DNA from: Cyclobacteriaceae bacterium
Lineage (GTDB): Bacteria; Bacteroidota; Bacteroidia; Cytophagales; Cyclobacteriaceae
DNA: 64,000 bases
Assembly: GCA_019694875.1 (NCBI GenBank)
Contig: JAIBBC010000001.1
Span: forward strand, 620,001 to 684,000
Direction: 5' to 3'
Shown here: positions 8,296 through 16,383 of the stretch, in pieces
Layout of the letters: every line of letters begins with the position of its first letter
How positions within the stretch are numbered: position 1 is the first letter of the stretch
Program-made: the position numbers and the translations under genes
The notes under the pieces: model-generated
Databases searched by the model: none
What the model was told of the DNA's origin: nothing
Seen by the model: the letters and a program-made list of their open reading frames with translations, nothing else

Positions 8296-10029
8296 ATGTT
8301 ACAACCTATGATTACATTTTTAACACCATTAAGACCTGACGAAATGTTGATCAGTTTCGTTGCGCGACAAAAATATTATACTCATTCAAATCTATCCGAT
8401 ACCTTCCGCGATTTATTCGGTACGACCCAAATCAAAATCAATAGTTTTCTACCAAATGTAAATCAGCTTAATATAACAGCACTAAGAAATCTAAACTTAT
8501 CAAAAGAAGACATCCTAAGTAATAACACGCTTTATCCTCTGTACAAATTAAGCGTCACCACTTCATCGAAACACCACAATGCATTAAACGGAAAGTTCGA
8601 GATAAATTACCGACATCTTAAATTCTGTTCTCAATGCATAAAAGAAGATAGATTGTCCATTGGAGAATCGTATTGGCACAGGGTTCACAATATTCCTGGT
8701 ATCATTGTATGCTCCAAGCATAATACGCTCTTAAACACGTGGACTACACCCTTAAAAGACATTGCAAAACGGTCACTGTTTTCTCTCGATGAAGTAGTAC
8801 CTGAACCTCCCCACTCAAAAGAAAATCACAACGAAGACCTCTTTGAATTCACAAGAAGAGTTACCAAGGCCTTGTTTGAGCAGAATCCACCGTCAAAAAA
8901 GGATATAATTGAAAAATCTCTTAAATGCGGTCTGCTCACTCACGTAGGAAAAAGGGTTGAAGTTCAATTCAAAAAATTCTCAGAATTAATCCAAAATCTC
9001 TTTCAGGCATTTAACATTCATCCAGGAACAAATTTTCGAAGAATTAAAGCTGCTCTTTCAGTTGCCAACAAATTCTGCGACCCACTAACTCTTATTGCAA
9101 TTGAACTAATCTGCGAACGAATACAAAAAACCACAGTATTAGAACCAGACTGTCCAAAGGTTCCATGTGTTAATAAGCTTTGTCCTCACTACAAAACGAT
9201 TGCAAAAATCACATCTGAGTTCCATGAATTAAATCATTGCAAAACAGAAGGTCTTATTCAAAAATGTACATCATGCGGACACTCAATAATTTTCAATATT
9301 CGGCGCGAGAAGCAGTTGTACGTAGTGGACTATGGTTACGTAATTCTTGCCAACATCATTGATTCCGTTAAAGGTGGAGAAAGCTATTTGAGCATTTCAA
9401 GAAAACTAAAAATCGATCGAAAAAAAGTGTCGAAAATTTTTACTACTAATAGCTCAATAGCAATTGATATAAAATCTAACAACAACATAGCCCTGATTAA
9501 TCGTCGAAGAAAATTCTGGAAACAATATCTAAAAACAAACCAAGTTGAGAATCTATCAAAACTGACAGGTGTCGCGAAAACAGTGTATCGATTCTTACAA
9601 AAAAATGACTCCCTCTGGCTGGTAGCCTACAACAAGGAAACAAGACTAAGGAAGGGTAAGTCCACCGGGAGGCCAACGTCATCATTCAACGATGAACAGG
9701 TTGTTGAAATGCTCGCACAAACAAAAAAGAGTTTGATAGACTCAGACATACCTCGGAGGGTTTCAAAACAACTTTTGTTACACAGTATTCCAATGCGCGG
9801 TTTAACTGCGAAAAAGCTTGCCGACTTGCCACAGACTTTACGTTTTCTAAAAGATGAATGTGAAACACCTTTCCAATGGAAAAAACGGAAGATCAGACGT
9901 TTTGTTCTTAAGAACAGACTTCTCGAACTGACGACTGCCAAAATTATGGATAAGTTCAAAGCTTATAAAAATACGAAAACCGAAAAAGAAGAGTTGAAGG
10001 AGTTTATCGCAAAACTACTGATTGCGTAA
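8296..10029 (+). CDS. tniQ: TniQ/TnsD-family target-selection protein 1
   Basis: TniQ-family proteins choose the target site for Tn7-like transposons and recruit TnsC. This 577-aa protein has the N-terminal TniQ domain with a CCCH zinc site (C111, C114, C139, H142, in FCSQC and VCSKH) and a second zinc-like cluster further on (VPCVNKLC and KCTSC). The C-terminal half has HTH-like segments, as in full-length TnsD, which binds an attachment site. The Met at 8308 (MITFLTP) aligns better with TniQ2 and may be the real start. It is the first gene of the operon, before tnsA, an unusual place for a TnsD. Confidence 0.88.
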   Translation: MLQPMITFLTPLRPDEMLISFVARQKYYTHSNLSDTFRDLFGTTQIKINSFLPNVNQLNITALRNLNLSKEDILSNNTLYPLYKLSVTTSSKHHNALNGKFEINYRHLKFCSQCIKEDRLSIGESYWHRVHNIPGIIVCSKHNTLLNTWTTPLKDIAKRSLFSLDEVVPEPPHSKENHNEDLFEFTRRVTKALFEQNPPSKKDIIEKSLKCGLLTHVGKRVEVQFKKFSELIQNLFQAFNIHPGTNFRRIKAALSVANKFCDPLTLIAIELICERIQKTTVLEPDCPKVPCVNKLCPHYKTIAKITSEFHELNHCKTEGLIQKCTSCGHSIIFNIRREKQLYVVDYGYVILANIIDSVKGGESYLSISRKLKIDRKKVSKIFTTNSSIAIDIKSNNNIALINRRRKFWKQYLKTNQVENLSKLTGVAKTVYRFLQKNDSLWLVAYNKETRLRKGKSTGRPTSSFNDEQVVEMLAQTKKSLIDSDIPRRVSKQLLLHSIPMRGLTAKKLADLPQTLRFLKDECETPFQWKKRKIRRFVLKNRLLELTTAKIMDKFKAYKNTKTEKEELKEFIAKLLIA

Positions 10030-10040
10030 TCCCAGAGATC

Positions 10041-10799
10041 ATGGCAAAAAATAGAATCACCGATAAGGGAAGAAAACGTCAGCGTAGAGGATACGGTGCC
10101 GGAACCGACAATAGACCTTGGTTAACAGTTCGTGACTTCTCATCTTCCGGGAAGAGCTTTCGTGTCTTGGGAGATGTAACAAATCGTGTACACCAATTAT
10201 TATCAACGCTTGAGTATAAAGTTTTCTCATCTTTTGACTGGAATCCCTTAGTGACGGATATCCGAGAACAATGCAGTTTACCTCTTGAAGAAACGACTTC
10301 AATCGCACTAGAACTAGGTATCAGACATCCCACACACAAAGGAAAACCGGTTGTAATGTCAACCGACTTTTATGTAATCCTTAAAAACCGATCAGTTGCT
10401 ATCACGGTGAAGTATAGCAGGAAGCTAACCAAAAGGGCAATTCAAAAATTTGAAATTGAAAAGGAATACTGGAGACGAAAAGGAGTTTCATTTTATATAG
10501 TCACTGAACGAGAAATCAATCCGATTGAATATAAGAATCTCCAATTATTCAAGTATTGCCAACACATTACTCTGCCATCTATTGGAGAAGAACGATTTAA
10601 GCAGGAGTTGCGAAAACATCACGAGTACCCGGACGCAACATTGTCCCAATTCCTAAGAATTCTAGCAGAAGAACTTAACGTCCGATTTGGAGATCTTAAG
10701 CAATTCGCGCAGTACTTAGCATTCAATCGAAAGATCATCTTCGATCTTTCTCTTCATGAGTTTGATCAGCTAAAAGCATTGAATTATGCTATTCATTAA
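10041..10799 (+). CDS. tnsA: TnsA endonuclease
   Basis: TnsA cuts the 5' ends of the transposon so that the element is excised rather than copied. The 252-aa protein has the restriction-enzyme-like core with E58 (TLEYKVF), D109 (STDFYV) and K124 (ITVKYS), matching the catalytic E63/D114/K132 of the Tn7 protein by eye, plus the typical FEIEKEYWRRKG segment leading into the winged-helix C-terminal domain. It starts 11 bases after tniQ1 and overlaps tnsB by 14 bases. All three acidic and basic catalytic positions are present, so cut-and-paste transposition is expected. Confidence 0.92.
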   Translation: MAKNRITDKGRKRQRRGYGAGTDNRPWLTVRDFSSSGKSFRVLGDVTNRVHQLLSTLEYKVFSSFDWNPLVTDIREQCSLPLEETTSIALELGIRHPTHKGKPVVMSTDFYVILKNRSVAITVKYSRKLTKRAIQKFEIEKEYWRRKGVSFYIVTEREINPIEYKNLQLFKYCQHITLPSIGEERFKQELRKHHEYPDATLSQFLRILAEELNVRFGDLKQFAQYLAFNRKIIFDLSLHEFDQLKALNYAIH

Positions 10800-12813
10800 C
10801 TTCCCAACTGGCGCATTACTGACTGAAAAGTCAGACGACAAAAAGTTTTATCGCATACTAAACGTTGATCGCTCCAGCGATCTCATCTACTTGTTTCCAA
10901 TAATTAAAGGCGACAAAAAAAATAGACTTCCTATTAAGTATTGTCTATCAGAAATTGAAAAAAAGCTCAAATCGCGTGAACTTAGATATGCAGCACAGGA
11001 TTATTTCGATAATAGTCACATAGAAAAAGTCCAATGTTCAGATTCTGAAATAGAAATCCTCACCAAAGCCTTTAGCGTAATTGAGTTGCTAACACAATCT
11101 TCTTCGGTAATTACGAACGTGAGCTATAGAAATTCGCTGATCAACAAGCTTGTCAACGAGCGTAAAGCATCAAAGCCGTCCATGTATAAATGGATGGCCA
11201 TGTTCTGGAGAGGGAACATGAATTGGCAATCTCTTGTACCAAGTTTCAAGAACTGCGGGGCACCCGGTAAAGAGAAGGGAACAAGTAAATTCAACAGCGC
11301 TACCCAAAAACTACTCGAAAACAAGTATAAAGAGTATCATTTGAGATCAGGGTTATCTATTGAGGGGACTATTAGCAAAATAGTTCGCGAAGACCTCGAT
11401 GAAAGTCTTCATTGTCACGGAGACCTAATAACGCCCAAAGCTCTGATCTATCACGGAGAAAAAAATCTGAGTTCTGCCGAAAAGTTAGAATTACAGATGG
11501 GTCCACGCGGATTCACAATGACGTCAAAAATGCTTAAGGGAAGGGCTACTGACGGTGTGATCGGGCCCTTAGATCTGGTTCAAATTGACTGGACCCAAAT
11601 GGACATTCAGCTTAGATCATCTGTTTTCAAAGATCATTTTTTAGGAAGACCGTATCTATATATCGTAACTGACACTACCTCGCGATATGTCCTTGGATTC
11701 TTGATCACATTCTACACACCTAGTTATGCTACATTAACTAATGCTCTGTTAAATGCTTGTGTTCCTCTTAACGAATTTGATGACGAGGAGTTTACAACAT
11801 TTAAAGAGAACTGTGATCACTTAAGGCTTATCCCCAGACGAGTCGTTGCAGACAGAGGCGAAGCGTTGTCTGAAAAAGCAGACGATATAGCCCAAAGTTT
11901 GGGAATAGTAGTCGAGAATACGGAAGCATACCGTGGCGATCTTAAGCCAATTGTTGAGCGGTTGGTAAAAACTGTTCAGGATAGGATTAAAGAAATAATG
12001 CACGGAAAAGGTGTAGTGGGTCAAGATCATGGCGAAAGACAAGCGGAAGACTCCCGAGAATATGCCACAATTACTCTAGAGAAGTTAATTGAGATTGTCA
12101 AGATTATTATAAGGGAATACAACAGAGATCATCTTATTAAAACTTACCCTCTTCAAAAAGGAATGGACACATCTTTTGTCGACAAAATACCTGTTAAAAT
12201 TGTACAGTGGGGACTGCAAGAAGGCACAACTTTTCAAACAAGTAAACCTTTAGATACACTGAGACTACATCTGCTGACGAAAGAGCAAGAGCTTTCTGGC
12301 AGTCGTAAAGGAATCATTTTACACGGAGACGAATACATTCCGGTTGATGAAGAAACGGAGAAACTTTATCAGGAGTTAATTAGCGCTGGAGAAAATGAAT
12401 TTACACTAGCATATGACCCGAGAAGATACCATGAAATCTATTGGTATTATGAAGGCAAATTTCATCTCACAAAGATTAGAGGCGAAAATATGGCGGTTTA
12501 TCCCACACTCTATGATCGTCTCGTTGCAAAAGCGGAGTACAGCGTAAAAGACAATTCCCAGAAGAAGGAAGAACGCAAAGCGCGTATAAGAAATGATATT
12601 GAAATTGCGAAGATTCTAGCGTCGGCAGAGCAAGAAAATTATGGCAAGCTAAACATGAATTTAGGAAAGGAACTACAATCTATTGAAAAACATCTAGAAC
12701 AAGCTTCAGAGACTGCGATCTTGAACGAATCAAAGGAAAATGAGGAAAAATCAGGAATTTATTCAAGACCCACCCAATCCGATGAAATATCGAAACTCTA
12801 TGAACAAGACTAA
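10786..12813 (+). CDS. tnsB: TnsB DDE transposase
   Basis: TnsB binds the transposon ends and joins the 3' ends to target DNA. This 675-aa protein has an rve-type RNase H fold with the catalytic triad D268 (QIDWTQ), D356 (VADRGE) and E391 (PIVERLV), preceded by DNA-binding helical domains and followed by the mu-type beta barrel and a charged tail (residues 580-675) that would contact TnsC. It overlaps the end of tnsA by 14 bases. The repeats at 16122-16316 are its likely binding sites. Confidence 0.94.
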   Translation: MLFINFPTGALLTEKSDDKKFYRILNVDRSSDLIYLFPIIKGDKKNRLPIKYCLSEIEKKLKSRELRYAAQDYFDNSHIEKVQCSDSEIEILTKAFSVIELLTQSSSVITNVSYRNSLINKLVNERKASKPSMYKWMAMFWRGNMNWQSLVPSFKNCGAPGKEKGTSKFNSATQKLLENKYKEYHLRSGLSIEGTISKIVREDLDESLHCHGDLITPKALIYHGEKNLSSAEKLELQMGPRGFTMTSKMLKGRATDGVIGPLDLVQIDWTQMDIQLRSSVFKDHFLGRPYLYIVTDTTSRYVLGFLITFYTPSYATLTNALLNACVPLNEFDDEEFTTFKENCDHLRLIPRRVVADRGEALSEKADDIAQSLGIVVENTEAYRGDLKPIVERLVKTVQDRIKEIMHGKGVVGQDHGERQAEDSREYATITLEKLIEIVKIIIREYNRDHLIKTYPLQKGMDTSFVDKIPVKIVQWGLQEGTTFQTSKPLDTLRLHLLTKEQELSGSRKGIILHGDEYIPVDEETEKLYQELISAGENEFTLAYDPRRYHEIYWYYEGKFHLTKIRGENMAVYPTLYDRLVAKAEYSVKDNSQKKEERKARIRNDIEIAKILASAEQENYGKLNMNLGKELQSIEKHLEQASETAILNESKENEEKSGIYSRPTQSDEISKLYEQD

Positions 12814-12827
12814 TATTTGAAACACCC

Positions 12828-14312
12828 ATGGAATTGATAAACACTATGCCGCCGCGACTATCCTTAGAGGAGTTTGTGCAAAAAATGAGAGTTAATCACT
12901 TTATTAACCCTGATGATTTACCACAAGATGTTATTGAACGGCGAAACATGCTGTCCATTGCCCGTTTTCAATGGTTTCAAGTGACAGATAAACATTATGA
13001 AATCTATAATCACATATACGACATTGTTAACCAGCGGTACGAAGTATGTAAAGGAGAATACTTTAACATTGTAACAAATCTGAAAGATTGGGAGGCAAAT
13101 ATCAACAACAAAGATTTATGCTTGTCTCTTAAAAAGCTTTATGCGGTAGACAACCTGACGATTATTGGAATGCCAGGTGTTGGAAAATCATCTGCAGTCG
13201 AAAACATATTGAGAATTTGCTTCCCAGCCCCAATCAAGCATTTTAATGATTCTCATACCCTTCAACACTATATAACAACCCAAGTATTCTCAATCAAAGT
13301 GAATTGCCCTTCATCAGGATCGATCAAAGGGATAGCTGATTCATTTTTCCGTCATCTTGATCTAGCGCTCGGGGTTGACATGTACTACAGGAAGTATTCT
13401 AATTCAAAATGGAGTGCCGAAAAACTAGCAGTAGCAATAGGAGTATGGTGCCATCAACATCATCTCGGTTGCCTATGTATCGATGAGCTAGGCAACATGG
13501 ACAAAATTAGAAGCGTGCATCGCAAAGCATTAATGAACTTTTTCAAAAACTTAAGCGAGTATGTTGCCATACCGATAATTTTCATTGGAGCGTATGACTC
13601 GGTTCAGATCATGTGCGAAAATTATCAAATTCTCAGGCGTTTAGAGTCGGGAGGCATTGTAGTTTGGGACAAACTTCAAAAGGGTGATAAAGAGTTTGAA
13701 ACTGTGCTAAAATCAATGTGGAAACTACAGTATTTAAAGAACCCTGGCCAACTGACGAAAAAAATGATTGATGCTTATTATGAGGTGTCAGAAGGCATCC
13801 TATCGAAACTTATTAATACCCACATTGCAGCACAAAAGCGCGCGCTTCAACTCAAACTTGAAACATTAAATGAAGATTTAATTCGTCAGGTCGATCTAGA
13901 TTCAATGCAGCTTTCCCGACCCATCATCGACTCCTTGAGAAGCAATGACCAACATCGCAAGAATCTTTACGGAGATGTAAATTCCGATGTTCTAACAGCA
14001 TTAAAATCTACTAAGGCTACCACACAGCTCGACAAAATCCTTGAAATCATTTCTAAGAGTACCTTGACAGCCGAAGGTATAAAAACTGTTGAAACCATCA
14101 TCAATAACACGGCCGAACTAACTGACCAGGAAAAGTATAAGATGTCTCAAGCCTTGATTGACAATGTCACAACGAAAGAAGTAAAAGAATCAAAAGAATC
14201 CGTGACAAAAAACAGCCAAAGCTCAATAATTGGAAATGAAAGTATTCTCAATGGAATTTACGAGGCGGTTAGAAACAATAGTTCCACCGTTAATCCAGCA
14301 ACCATAAAGTGA
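12828..14312 (+). CDS. tnsC: TnsC AAA+ ATPase
   Basis: TnsC is the ATP-dependent regulator that connects target selection to the TnsAB transposase and provides target immunity. This 494-aa protein has Walker A GMPGVGKSS (K120), Walker B CLCIDE (D219, E220) and the sensor region FIGAYDS, the layout of TniB/TnsC ATPases. The C-terminal 120 residues are low in complexity and charged, probably the transposase-contact tail. It starts 14 bases after tnsB and its stop codon overlaps the tniQ2 start (TGATG). Confidence 0.92.
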   Translation: MELINTMPPRLSLEEFVQKMRVNHFINPDDLPQDVIERRNMLSIARFQWFQVTDKHYEIYNHIYDIVNQRYEVCKGEYFNIVTNLKDWEANINNKDLCLSLKKLYAVDNLTIIGMPGVGKSSAVENILRICFPAPIKHFNDSHTLQHYITTQVFSIKVNCPSSGSIKGIADSFFRHLDLALGVDMYYRKYSNSKWSAEKLAVAIGVWCHQHHLGCLCIDELGNMDKIRSVHRKALMNFFKNLSEYVAIPIIFIGAYDSVQIMCENYQILRRLESGGIVVWDKLQKGDKEFETVLKSMWKLQYLKNPGQLTKKMIDAYYEVSEGILSKLINTHIAAQKRALQLKLETLNEDLIRQVDLDSMQLSRPIIDSLRSNDQHRKNLYGDVNSDVLTALKSTKATTQLDKILEIISKSTLTAEGIKTVETIINNTAELTDQEKYKMSQALIDNVTTKEVKESKESVTKNSQSSIIGNESILNGIYEAVRNNSSTVNPATIK

Positions 14313-16111
14313 TGATTGCTTTTCCAAACCCATATTTTGACGAGGCACTTTATAGTCTGGCAGCAAGATATCATGCACTGTTGCCATTTCAAGACTATAA
14401 ATCTACGCAATTGGAATTGTTTGGAAGCAAATCCATTTCCGCGGTAATAGATTTGCCCTATGCATTGGAATCATTCCACTCGGCGAATTCCCAAGCATTA
14501 ACCTTGACAGTTGACGAGATAATTGAAAGATATACTCTATTTCCATATTACAGCAACTTCATAACCGTTGAAAAACAACAAAAGCTCTTCGAACTAATGA
14601 AAAGCAATCGAGGATCAACGATCCACGCGTCAGTTGGCATCAATGCCTCGCTTTTTAGGAGATCCAGATTTCCTAAATATTGCTCTGTATGCTTGATTGA
14701 AGATATTAAGAACGTTGGAGAGCCCTACTGGCATTTGGCACATCAAATTCCGGATATTCTAATATGCCCTATACATAATACCTTTTTAGCTCAAGCAAGG
14801 CCTGATTTATCCGGTTACAGCAGATTTTCCTTTCTAAATCCGAAAAAGTACGCTCAAGCATTAACCAAATTGAATGAATTAAATGAACTGAAAAACCTTG
14901 CGGGCTACCAACTCGAAGTCCATTTTAAGAATGTACCCTTTGAATTGAACAAGATTAATTATGAGGAAAAGTCCCAAGAACTAAATTTCTACAAAAAGTC
15001 TTCCCTAAACTTCCTGAAAATCGTCGATGCATTCATTTCTTTTCATAGCAAATCGTTATTAAATCACCTTTTCCCGTTATTTCACTCACCAGGAGACTAT
15101 CGCTGGATATGCGACATAATCAAACGCCCTCGTCACATATTCCATCCAATTAGGCAAATTCTGGTTCGTAAATTTTTTGAGTCATACGAACGTACCTGGC
15201 ACTTAAGCCCCCCGGAAGAGAAGGAGAAATATGAGTGTATCAATAAGGCCGCAGAGCATTATGGGCAAAAAGTTGTAGATCAAATTTCAAATCACATTGA
15301 CCCCAAAACCAAAAGACTTATTGCTACATTAACTTGCTCTTGTGGTATGGTTTATACCCAGAGCACAATAAAGAATGCTCTCGGTGAAGATGTAAAATTC
15401 CGTAGAGTTAAGGAATTTGGAGTGGTATGGATGAGTCGCTTAAATTCCGAATTACAGTTAGGAAAATCGTTCAGACAGATAGCGCGAGAATTAGGTACTG
15501 ACGCTAAAACGGTATCTGTCCTAAAAAGAGGCCCAAAAAAAGCAATTACACTAACAGACCCAATTTCAAATTTAAGAGAAGGCAAACGAGCTGAATGGAT
15601 TATACTTTTAGAAAAATACCCGTCAAACAAAGTTAAAAACGCTCGGTTGACAAATGGCGCGCTCTATGCATGGTTGTATCGTAACGATAATGATTGGTTG
15701 ATTTCTATCAACAAACTTTATCTTTCAGTAAACGAATTCAATCAACTGAAGTTAGATTGGGAAAAATTAGACCAGCACCTAATAAAACAGATTGCAGCGA
15801 TTGTATCTCATCTAAAGGCAACGAAGTACAAGGGCAGGATAACAAGGACCATTATTTCAAAAATAATCAACGCTGAAAAATATATCCAAGGCACAAACCT
15901 GAATAAGATCCCCCAAGCAAAGAAATTATTAAATCAGGTGTGTGAATCAGTCGAAGACTATCAAATCAGAAGAATAGACGATTTTATATCACTTATGGTG
16001 GAAAAGCAAGAATCTCTTCCCATTTGGAGAATTGTTCGTCAGACAGGTCTGTCTAACAAAGTTTCAGACAAAATCAAATCATATCTTTATCAAAGGGTCG
16101 ACGTGGCCTGA
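14312..16111 (+). CDS. tniQ: TniQ/TnsD-family target-selection protein 2
   Basis: The second target selector, 599 aa from the ATG at 14312; a GTG one codon earlier is possible, but the ATG shares a base with the tnsC stop codon. It has the TniQ zinc site in KYCSVC and ICPIHNTFL, a second CxC-type cluster (LTCSCGM), and HTH-like helices in the C-terminal half, such as SFRQIARELGTDAKTVSVL. It parallels TniQ1 along its length (FPNPYFDEALYSLAARY against FLTPLRPDEMLISFVARQ) but is clearly diverged, so it is an old duplication or a second acquisition. Two full-length selectors suggest two targeting routes. Confidence 0.88.
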   Translation: MIAFPNPYFDEALYSLAARYHALLPFQDYKSTQLELFGSKSISAVIDLPYALESFHSANSQALTLTVDEIIERYTLFPYYSNFITVEKQQKLFELMKSNRGSTIHASVGINASLFRRSRFPKYCSVCLIEDIKNVGEPYWHLAHQIPDILICPIHNTFLAQARPDLSGYSRFSFLNPKKYAQALTKLNELNELKNLAGYQLEVHFKNVPFELNKINYEEKSQELNFYKKSSLNFLKIVDAFISFHSKSLLNHLFPLFHSPGDYRWICDIIKRPRHIFHPIRQILVRKFFESYERTWHLSPPEEKEKYECINKAAEHYGQKVVDQISNHIDPKTKRLIATLTCSCGMVYTQSTIKNALGEDVKFRRVKEFGVVWMSRLNSELQLGKSFRQIARELGTDAKTVSVLKRGPKKAITLTDPISNLREGKRAEWIILLEKYPSNKVKNARLTNGALYAWLYRNDNDWLISINKLYLSVNEFNQLKLDWEKLDQHLIKQIAAIVSHLKATKYKGRITRTIISKIINAEKYIQGTNLNKIPQAKKLLNQVCESVEDYQIRRIDDFISLMVEKQESLPIWRIVRQTGLSNKVSDKIKSYLYQRVDVA

Positions 16112-16121
16112 TAGATCCCAA

Positions 16122-16236
16122 TGATCAGTAAAAGACTATTCGGGGTGATCAGTAAAAGACAATTTAGCCAAGCACCTATTGCGAGTAGTTTGCTAGTTAA
16201 AGACTTTCAGGTAATTTCCGGTTAAAGACATTCGGG
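16122..16236 (+). repeat. Four TnsB-site-like repeats at the transposon right end
   Basis: The core AGTAAAAGAC occurs at 16127-16136 and 16151-16160, AGTTAAAGAC at 16195-16204 and GGTTAAAGAC at 16220-16229, all in the same orientation with spacings of 24, 44 and 25 bases. Two copies are preceded by TGATC and two continue into ATTCGGGG. The reverse complement, GTCTTTTACTGATC, resembles the Tn7 TnsB site GTCTTAAACTGAAC as recalled. They lie just after tniQ2, as expected for an end. Confidence 0.75.
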
Positions 16237-16278
16237 GTTTTTCACAAAACCTGTGAGACAGGATTAAAGTAGCGGAAT

Positions 16279-16316
16279 AGTTTACAAAAGTCGTGAAGTA
16301 GTTTACAAAAGTCACA
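16279..16316 (+). repeat. Two terminal repeats and proposed right end of the transposon
   Basis: AGTTTACAAAAGTC occurs at 16279-16292 and 16300-16313, 21 bases apart, and the second runs into ACA at 16314-16316. Read inward this gives TGTGACTTTTGTAAACTA, a TGT-starting terminus with a repeated site. An alternative is the end of an IS21-like element, which also has TGT termini with internal repeats. The five bases outside are AAAAA; no matching left end was found to confirm a target duplication. Confidence 0.6.
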
Positions 16317-16383
16317 AAAAAACTATTCAAGTCTCATAAATTCATCAAGCAAATGCGTATTTCACTGTCAAGTAAAAGCTTGG

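Larger units (their letters stand above)
8125..16316 (+). mobile_element. Tn7-like transposon, transposition module and right end
   Basis: Five plus-strand genes encode TniQ1, TnsA, TnsB, TnsC and TniQ2 with overlaps or gaps of at most 14 bases, except the promoter-proximal first gene. Downstream, repeats of two related kinds end in ACA at 16316, the complement of the TGT end of Tn7-like elements. The left boundary given here is only the promoter; the real left end was not found and may lie left of the window, which would make the peptide export locus cargo. No CRISPR array or cas gene is present, so targeting would rest on the two TniQ proteins. Confidence 0.8.
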
